A stretch of DNA of 64,000 nucleotides from positions 3,647,501 to 3,711,500 of the forward strand of contig NZ_CP051216.1 of the NCBI RefSeq assembly GCF_012516435.1, written 5' to 3'. Source of the DNA: Pseudodesulfovibrio sp. zrk46. GTDB taxonomy: Bacteria; Desulfobacterota; Desulfovibrionia; Desulfovibrionales; Desulfovibrionaceae. Positions 58,589 through 64,000 of the stretch are shown here, in pieces. Below the pieces are notes generated by a model. The model ran no database searches. It saw nothing but the letters and a program-made list of their open reading frames with translations, and was not told the DNA's origin. The stretch's first letter is position 1. The number at the start of each line of letters is the position of its first letter. Made by a program: the position numbers and the translations under genes.

Positions 58589-58626
58589 GATACCTTGTTT
58601 ATCCGGCTCAAAAACCGTGTGCGGAA

Positions 58627-58653
58627 ATTACATCTGCCCTAAGACTTTGTCAA
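58627..58653 (-). promoter_or_regulatory. Predicted promoter of dsrC
   Basis: On the minus strand TTGACA (plus 58648-58653) and TGTAAT (58627-58632) are 15 bp apart, the same short spacing as the tRNA promoters here. It predicts a leader of about 120 nt. Confidence 0.45.
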
Positions 58654-58709
58654 GGGGTCTTCGTACTTCTGCTCAAGAATTCTCAAGCTATCACTACGAC
58701 TATAACTGC

Positions 58710-60437
58710 CTAAGATTCCTGCAATTCATCATAATGAGCCTGAGCATAATCCAGTGAGGGGTCCAACTTCAAAGCCGAACCGAGATAATCCAAAGCCTCA
58801 GTAGTATTCCCCATAAACTTGTGACAGAGACCGAGGTTAGCCAGATCGTGCGCAGATCCACTATCAATCGTCAAGGCAGCCTCGAAATTCGTAGCAGCCT
58901 CTGCATAACGTTCGCCTTTAAAGTGTGCCACACCACGCAGATTGTAGAATTCCTTACAATCATCATCGTAACCGATAGCACGATCAAGCGGCTCCAGAGT
59001 GTCTTCCCACTGCTCAAGCTGTGACAGAGCATAGGCCTGATAAAATGCAGCCAGTCCACGCTCAGCATTCGCAGGCTGCAAAGGCTCGGCAATAGCGAAC
59101 TGATCTACAGCATACGCCACATCACCCATGCGCATGGCAAGAAGTCCCCGGAAGAACGGCATAAAATATCCGTTCGGGTAGATATCCTCGAGAACATCCA
59201 ACCCTTCCATGGCATCGCCAAACTCAGCATCTTCGGCCAGAATGCGACCGACAAAGACTCCAATACTACGATTGGGAGTCCTTTCACGGAAATCAAAACC
59301 AGGTACGAAGTTGTAGTTTGCCGTAACCATGAGATCGGGATGACGAGTATCCACCGAGTAAAGCGGGGTCCCCTGTTCGGCCAAGCCATTGGCCATGGAC
59401 ATCAATTCCTTATATATATTCTCATCCTCAACAGTAGGCAGAGAATCAAGGGAAACAGTCTCACCTTCCAGCAACCACTCAATGTCATTCAGATTTGTAA
59501 ATTTCGACAAACCGGACGCTTCGTACACACGGCTGGTTTCAAAATCTCCAGCCAACTGAGCAACCTCAGTAATGGCACGAATAGCTGCTTTGAGGGGCGA
59601 AGAAGAAGTGCCTGCGGTGAAAACGATTTCACTGAGTGCGGGAAAGGTTTTGGGATCCCAAGCGACAGCAGCCACGGTTGGCACAGGCTGCCCCATGGAG
59701 AAATCTTTGAGTACCAGCTTAACGCCATTGGACTCGAAGCACTTAACCAGACGAGTAAAAACCGGGTCGTCACACGAATTTAGATCAATGGTAGGCATTA
59801 CCTTACGGCTACGGTCGATGATGGCACAGACGTGACGCTCAACCAACTCACAACCGCCCTGCCCAATAGACTCTTCAAAAGTGTTACCAGCCGAAGAGCC
59901 ATTGAACTCGTTCAACTTCTTGAACCAGTCCAAGGGAACATACTCATGTTTGCCAGTAGCAATATTCAGAGCAGGATGAAAACGCCAGCGATTAAGATCC
60001 ATGAGACGAATAGCATCCTCGTCAGAGATATCCTCTTCTACTGAATGAGCAATAAGAGAAATATCCATGACCTCGCCCGGCCACTTTTCCTGAGCTTCAG
60101 ACCAAGTCAGCTCAGTGAAGTTCTCCTCATTGCTCCAAAAGGAAAAGTACGAGAAGCGTTCAACCAACTCCATAAGAGCAGAAGCCTCAGCCTGTTCAGG
60201 GGACGCGCCCTTTCCCATCTGCTTACGAGTGGGCATGACATCGCGAGCTTCGGGACCACAGGTAGACACGAATACAGGAATACCGAGCCTTCCTGTGTCT
60301 ACCCGGTCAGTTTCAGCCAGCACACCGGTGCATTTCTCGGCAAGAAGTCCTTTTACGCGTGCCACGGTTTCCACCGGGCTACACGCTTTATCCTGATCAG
60401 TAGTGTAAGCTTTTGTGCAATCCTGAAGTTTGATCAC
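58710..60437 (-). CDS. YcaO-domain protein fused to TPR repeats
   Basis: YcaO proteins use ATP to activate peptide amides, giving azolines or thioamides. Of the 575 residues, about 75-400 are YcaO: ALMELVERFSYF (88-99), FNGSSAGNTFEESIGQGG (178-194) and AAIRAITEVAQL (284-295) are the conserved ATP-site helices. Residues about 425-570 hold TPR repeats for protein binding. The C-terminus lacks the PxPxP ending of azoline-forming enzymes, so a thioamide or other activation is more likely (inference). It begins 3 bp after the methyltransferase stop. No TfuA gene is in the window. dsrC is 209 bp downstream. Confidence 0.85.
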   Translation of the reverse strand: MIKLQDCTKAYTTDQDKACSPVETVARVKGLLAEKCTGVLAETDRVDTGRLGIPVFVSTCGPEARDVMPTRKQMGKGASPEQAEASALMELVERFSYFSFWSNEENFTELTWSEAQEKWPGEVMDISLIAHSVEEDISDEDAIRLMDLNRWRFHPALNIATGKHEYVPLDWFKKLNEFNGSSAGNTFEESIGQGGCELVERHVCAIIDRSRKVMPTIDLNSCDDPVFTRLVKCFESNGVKLVLKDFSMGQPVPTVAAVAWDPKTFPALSEIVFTAGTSSSPLKAAIRAITEVAQLAGDFETSRVYEASGLSKFTNLNDIEWLLEGETVSLDSLPTVEDENIYKELMSMANGLAEQGTPLYSVDTRHPDLMVTANYNFVPGFDFRERTPNRSIGVFVGRILAEDAEFGDAMEGLDVLEDIYPNGYFMPFFRGLLAMRMGDVAYAVDQFAIAEPLQPANAERGLAAFYQAYALSQLEQWEDTLEPLDRAIGYDDDCKEFYNLRGVAHFKGERYAEAATNFEAALTIDSGSAHDLANLGLCHKFMGNTTEALDYLGSALKLDPSLDYAQAHYDELQES

Positions 60438-60439
60438 AG

Positions 60440-61156
60440 CTATTTCCTCTTGAAACGGAACAGGTTCACGGGCTTGTCTACGCCAGACTCCTGATCCTTA
60501 AAGGTTGCAGAGGATTTCGCGATATGGAACCGCTCTCCGCTCTGCATGAAAAAGTTCTTTGCGGCACGCTTGAGGTCGAGAGAGAAAAAGACCTCTCCAT
60601 CCTCGGATTCGGTCAGGCAGCCGTCCACAAAAGCAGAAAGCAGATCGAACTGCTTCTCATCATAAAGGAATTCGGTACCTACGAGACAATCGAAACGCTC
60701 GGCAAGACCTTCCTTGAAATCCGTTTTCTTGGCCGTAATGTTATCTCCCAAATCATTCTTGAGAGCATTGATGCGGGCAAAGAGCAACGCATCCGCATCA
60801 ACGTCAGTTACAGTGACATCGTACCCACGACGCGCCAAGACGAGAGAAGTGATTGCAGAACCACCACCAATTTCCAACACTTTAGCCCCCTCTTTCAGAG
60901 GGAAATTAGCCAGGGAATGTCCCATTACCAGACTGCCAGGCCAGACCTTGGCCCAGAGAGGCAAGGAGACCGTTTTGCCGGAACGGGTCTTATCCATGAG
61001 TTTGTCGATATATTTCTGCATGTGCTTGATCTGCAACACATACAAGGTACCTTCGCCCACGGACACATCCTGAAACTCGACTTCACCGAACTTCTGCACG
61101 GCGAGATCGATAAGCTTGTCCATGGGCTGTTCGAGATCGTAGTCTTTCACAGCCAC
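60440..61156 (-). CDS. SAM-dependent methyltransferase, METTL20/21-like
   Basis: Seven-strand methyltransferase. The 238-residue protein has LPLWAKVWPGSLVMGHSLA at about 65-83, a motif like the WA..WP.G.. stretch of protein-lysine methyltransferases of the METTL20/21 group. The SAM loop is VLEIGGGSAIT (about 93-103) with acidic VTDVD (116-120). Such enzymes modify proteins, so a protein target is a fair guess; small molecules cannot be excluded. It is coupled to the YcaO gene (2-bp gap) and follows the Tim44-like gene by 26 bp. The ATG at 61156 has GGAGGA upstream. Confidence 0.78.
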   Translation of the reverse strand: MAVKDYDLEQPMDKLIDLAVQKFGEVEFQDVSVGEGTLYVLQIKHMQKYIDKLMDKTRSGKTVSLPLWAKVWPGSLVMGHSLANFPLKEGAKVLEIGGGSAITSLVLARRGYDVTVTDVDADALLFARINALKNDLGDNITAKKTDFKEGLAERFDCLVGTEFLYDEKQFDLLSAFVDGCLTESEDGEVFFSLDLKRAAKNFFMQSGERFHIAKSSATFKDQESGVDKPVNLFRFKRK

Positions 61157-61182
61157 GTCATCCTCCGATATTTATTGGGGAT

Positions 61183-61944
61183 CTATTGATCTACCTTATT
61201 GATTTTTTCCAAAGTCCACAGGCCGTTCTCGACATTGTCGTCTCGGGAGAACTCCCAAACGGCCCTGACATGCATGGGCTGAGCGCCCTGCGCGGTCCTA
61301 CGAAGCTGAGCATCGTAAAATACGGTGGCAAGGGTTCTGCCTCCCTCGCTCTTCATTTCCATGAGACGGGCGGTCAGCAGCATGATTTCAGTGGGCCCCA
61401 TATCCGAAGTACGCTGGGCATCTGCAAGAGCGTCACTGTATACGGAATCAGAAAGAAACACTTTCAGGTCATCAAAATCACGACTATCGCGGGCCTGCTG
61501 AAAACGAGAAAAGAACAACTTTGCCCCTTCCAAAAATTCAGCTTCGTCAAATTGTCCATCACTGTTCACAGGTGCACCCTGGACGGAAGAGGACTCATTC
61601 TTGTCAGAACTAAGATGGCCCCACATCTGACGAGCCGCTTCATGCCGATCCATTGGACGGATCACACGCCCACCCTGATCCTGATCGTCATTTTTACGAT
61701 CCCACTTACCTAGACGAGTGTTGTCATCATCCTTATCCATACGGCGACGGAAAGTGCGTACGAGAAAATAGGCAATGAGCCCAAGAAAGAGGATGTTGAG
61801 TACACTGCCACCTGCGGAAGGCATCTGCTGCTCGGCAAAGGCGGGTGTGGCCCACAAAAGTAGGCAAAAAAAGGACGGAATTACCATACCAAAACGGCTG
61901 GAACCTAGGCAACGAATGAATATCGATATACTGTGTCGTGTCAT
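61183..61944 (-). CDS. Tim44-like domain protein, membrane-anchored
   Basis: The N-terminus has a signal-like stretch (VIPSFFCLLLWATPAFA) and a second membrane helix (LNILFLGLIAYFLVRTF). After a charged linker (about 68-125), residues 125-253 form a Tim44-like fold, used to bind membranes or proteins. An internal Met at residue 20 is another possible start. The family's bacterial role is not settled. It is the first gene of a likely operon with the methyltransferase and YcaO genes. 253 residues. Confidence 0.72.
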   Translation of the reverse strand: MTRHSISIFIRCLGSSRFGMVIPSFFCLLLWATPAFAEQQMPSAGGSVLNILFLGLIAYFLVRTFRRRMDKDDDNTRLGKWDRKNDDQDQGGRVIRPMDRHEAARQMWGHLSSDKNESSSVQGAPVNSDGQFDEAEFLEGAKLFFSRFQQARDSRDFDDLKVFLSDSVYSDALADAQRTSDMGPTEIMLLTARLMEMKSEGGRTLATVFYDAQLRRTAQGAQPMHVRAVWEFSRDDNVENGLWTLEKINKVDQ

Positions 61945-61978
61945 CTTGTTGAGTAAGGCATCCCTTCAAAAAAGGCTG

Positions 61979-62377
61979 CTAGTCAATGAGCGCGAGATCG
62001 CGCAGGATGGCGTAAAGACTCTCCACTTCAATTGGCTTTGGCAAATAAGCTGCCGCACCGCCTTTATAATACGCCTTAACCACGGTCTTAGGGTCGTTGA
62101 GGGCCGTGACCATAATCACTTTTGCCTCCTCGGAAGCGGAAATGCCCACATCATGTTCTATAGCGCGGATTTCTTTGAGCGCCTGATGCCCATCTTTGTT
62201 GGGCATCATGATATCCATGCACAACAAATCATATGGGCGCCCTTCATCCAAAGCTTGCCGAAAACTCTGCACGCACTCCACCCCGTCGTTGGCGGTATCG
62301 CACTCACCAAAATCCGACAGAAGTGCCGTCAAAAGCTTCCGGCTGGTAAATTCATCTTCAACAATCAAAATTCGCAT
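61979..62377 (-). CDS. Single-domain response regulator
   Basis: Receiver-only protein, 132 residues. The acidic pair is in ILIVEDEFTSRK, the phospho-acceptor Asp in CMDIMMPNKDG, and Thr/Lys in MVTAL and YLPKPIE. It has no output domain, so it would act by protein contact. It lies 34 bp upstream of the Tim44-like gene on the same strand and may be part of that transcript. No histidine kinase is nearby in the window. Confidence 0.9.
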   Translation of the reverse strand: MRILIVEDEFTSRKLLTALLSDFGECDTANDGVECVQSFRQALDEGRPYDLLCMDIMMPNKDGHQALKEIRAIEHDVGISASEEAKVIMVTALNDPKTVVKAYYKGGAAAYLPKPIEVESLYAILRDLALID

Positions 62378-62571
62378 TTATCCTCCCCGAGACCAACCGA
62401 ATGGCTACACCATCCATCTCGGAAACACAACGCAGACAATAAACGACAACCCATACGAGCACAAGGGCATGATAATTCCTGCACAACTGAAAGAGCTAAA
62501 CCTTGCAAGCTACCGAATTGCAACGTAGTAAGGGACCTCCAGCATTCGCTGAAAACCTGCTTGGAGAAAAC

Positions 62572-62901
62572 ATGATTTTAGAAAATATTCCGATGTTCCT
62601 GGCTGACTTTTTTGACTTTCTCAACGACCCGATGTGGCGCGCTTGGCCCTTCAACTCCGGCTATGGGGAACACATCCTCCCTGCCATCGCCCGCATGGTC
62701 TTCGTCGCCCTGATTTTTGGCGTCATAATCTTATTCCTCAGAGCCCTATATGGCCCCAAAGGTATCTTCCGCGACAAAGAAATGGAACGGGAAGCTGAGG
62801 AGCTGACCCGTAAAGAACGTGCAGAGGTAGAAAAGCAGTTCGCCAATGGCGAGATATCTGAGATGGAGTATAAAATGAAAATGCACTCTCTTAGAGATTA
62901 A
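62572..62901 (+). CDS. Membrane protein with SHOCT-like tail
   Basis: A 109-residue protein with one strong helix (about 38-60, IARMVFVALIFGVIILFLRAL) and a C-terminal tail resembling a SHOCT motif (QFANGEISEMEYKMKMHSL). The tail is used in other proteins for assembly. The ATG at 62572 has GGAG 6 nt upstream; the longer frame from 62503 lacks a site. It starts an HD phosphohydrolase operon; the next gene begins 2 bp later. Function unknown. Confidence 0.75.
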   Translation: MILENIPMFLADFFDFLNDPMWRAWPFNSGYGEHILPAIARMVFVALIFGVIILFLRALYGPKGIFRDKEMEREAEELTRKERAEVEKQFANGEISEMEYKMKMHSLRD

Positions 62902-62903
62902 TC

Positions 62904-63683
62904 ATGCCTCTTTCCGAACACATTGAATTTTTGGAGCAAGTCGCAACTTCACAAATGGGGGACGACGAAGACGTCAACCGACTGCTTCAGTTCAAGCTCG
63001 ACCACTCTTTTAAGGTACTTGATAACGCCAAGGCCATCATTGAAAGAGAAAAGATAGCAGGCCGCCGTGCCGAATTATGCTCCATCGCCGCTCTTTATCA
63101 TGACATTGGACGTTTTGATCAGTTTGCCCGGTTCAAAACCTTCAATGACCGCGAATCCGTCAACCATGGCCGCTTAGGTGTACTGACACTTCGTAGCCTT
63201 TTTCTACCTGGTGACTTAACAGCAAACGAATGGCGACAGGTTCGTTTTTCCATCGGGCAACACAATGTCAAAAGCATTCGGTCGACTCTGCCCAAACGGA
63301 TTAACACCATCACAAAGATTGTCAGAGATGCTGACAAGCTGGATATCTTTCGCCTCATGATCATGCACTTCACCAGTGAAACTCCTGACCCTGTGATCAC
63401 ATTTGGTAAAGACATGTCGCCCGACAAATACACCGACGAAATCTATGATGATGTATATAATGGCAGAATCGGCGACTATAGCCGTATTCAGTACGCCAAC
63501 GACTTCAAGTTAATTGCCGTTGGCTGGCTAAATGACCTCTACTTTCCGACGTCCTTCAACCTGTTGAAAAAGCGAGGGCATTTAGACAGTATTTTTTCGT
63601 TATTACCAAAAAACGAAAAAATACGGCTACTTGAAGAAAAAGCTAACAATTTCATGCATTATAAAATGAATCACTCCTCTTGA
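62904..63683 (+). CDS. HD-domain phosphohydrolase
   Basis: A 259-residue HD-superfamily protein. The metal-binding HD pair is in AALYHDIGRFDQFARF, with HGRLGV and a downstream Asp in VRDADKLDIF as further ligands. Such enzymes act on nucleotides or other phosphates; the substrate is unknown. The GRFDQF stretch recurs in stand-alone bacterial members. It is coupled to the SHOCT-like gene (2-bp gap), and a response-regulator gene follows 50 bp later. Confidence 0.85.
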   Translation: MPLSEHIEFLEQVATSQMGDDEDVNRLLQFKLDHSFKVLDNAKAIIEREKIAGRRAELCSIAALYHDIGRFDQFARFKTFNDRESVNHGRLGVLTLRSLFLPGDLTANEWRQVRFSIGQHNVKSIRSTLPKRINTITKIVRDADKLDIFRLMIMHFTSETPDPVITFGKDMSPDKYTDEIYDDVYNGRIGDYSRIQYANDFKLIAVGWLNDLYFPTSFNLLKKRGHLDSIFSLLPKNEKIRLLEEKANNFMHYKMNHSS

Positions 63684-63732
63684 TCTCCTGAGATCAACCA
63701 CTTAGACACAATAGAGGAGCCAACAACAGACT

Positions 63733-64000
63733 ATGCCGCAAAAGAAAGACAGCAAGGCGTATGGCAGCTTTCGGAACGTTATCATCCTCACCAACGTGGA
63801 TGTTCACGCCAAGCGAGACCTCGCCACCATCAAAATTTTCGGACCGCTCAAGGTCAAAATATTCACCACCGGCGTGGAGGCCGTTGACTATATTTCTGAG
63901 AATCATGTGGATCTCGTCCTTTGTGACTCTTCTCTGGATGATATGACTGGCATTAAATTCTGCCAGATCGTTCGGAAAAACATGGCGGGTCGTCCTCTGC
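63733..64000 (+). CDS. Response regulator receiver protein (partial, runs off the edge)
   Basis: A reading frame from the ATG at 63733 stays open to the end of the window, 89 codons. It begins MPQKKDSKAYGSFRNVIILTN and shows the receiver pattern: VIILTNVD (acidic region), VDLVLCDSSLDDMTG (phospho-acceptor Asp after C) and FCQIVRKN. The N-terminal acidic pair is reduced to a single Asp, so it may be atypical. The GAGGAG site lies about 15 nt before the ATG, a little far. The C-terminal part is missing, so an output domain cannot be seen. Confidence 0.75.
   Translation, partial: MPQKKDSKAYGSFRNVIILTNVDVHAKRDLATIKIFGPLKVKIFTTGVEAVDYISENHVDLVLCDSSLDDMTGIKFCQIVRKNMAGRPL

Overview
This window is a piece of chromosome from a sulfate-reducing deltaproteobacterium of the Desulfovibrionales. 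The best fit is the Pseudodesulfovibrio/Desulfovibrio group; I infer this from gene content and gene order, not from a database search. The strongest marker is dsrC with both C-terminal cysteines of the sulfite-reduction cycle. Supporting markers are a single-chain pyruvate:ferredoxin oxidoreductase, an AddAB-type repair nuclease, an ApbE flavin transferase and a polar-flagellum block containing FlhF, FlhG and FliA. Genes are dense on both strands and codon use looks uniform. I see no insertion sequences, prophage or CRISPR array.

Layout. 1-0.5 kb: gene-free, AT-rich. 0.5-6.9 kb: asnS (-), ftsY and an S1-domain protein (+), a pseudouridine synthase (-), a drug/metabolite exporter (+). 6.9-15.8 kb: addA-addB, a PPC-domain protein, L-2-hydroxyglutarate oxidase and a flavin oxidoreductase, all (+). 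15.9-22.3 kb, all (-): cyclophilin, XerC, a GGDEF regulator, an HDOD protein and its small partner, a Gdt1-like protein, dprA and cpoB. 22.5-30.1 kb: a membrane protein (+), an MFS-ApbE fusion (-), PFOR (+) and a Cys-rich protein (+). 30.3-30.6 kb: two tandem tRNA-Lys(CUU) genes (-) in a 120-bp duplication. 30.7-38.6 kb: dsbD, an iron alcohol dehydrogenase, an M24 peptidase, a CoA-binding/YkgJ/J-domain run, a 56-residue membrane protein and hisH-hisF. 38.7-41.9 kb (-): DUF4340 protein, rpoZ, dnaJ, moaC. 42.1-43.8 kb: a TtcA-like tRNA thiolase and an M23 peptidase.

43.9-53.5 kb is a flagellar export and regulation operon: fliR-flhB-flhA-flhF-flhG-fliA-cheY-fliL, then three unnamed genes, the last FliK-like at its C-terminus. 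53.5-57.9 kb (-) holds rpmE-DUF1385-prfA-prmC and lpxC. lpxC has a sigma-54-like promoter. 58.2-62.4 kb (-) holds dsrC and, upstream, a tight Tim44-like/methyltransferase/YcaO-TPR operon plus a receiver protein. 62.6-64.0 kb (+) holds a SHOCT-like membrane protein, an HD phosphohydrolase and a response regulator cut by the window edge.

The most promising candidate for an undescribed system is the dsrC neighbourhood. There, a YcaO-TPR fusion and a methyltransferase with a WA..WPG motif like protein-lysine methyltransferases are fused in one operon next to the central sulfur-carrier protein. This looks like a post-translational modification module whose target could be DsrC or another sulfur-metabolism protein. 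Second is the MFS-ApbE fusion, predicted to place a flavin transferase in the periplasm on the end of a transporter. Many gene starts were moved from the longest open frame to an internal start with a clear Shine-Dalgarno (SD) site; two of these are TTG starts.
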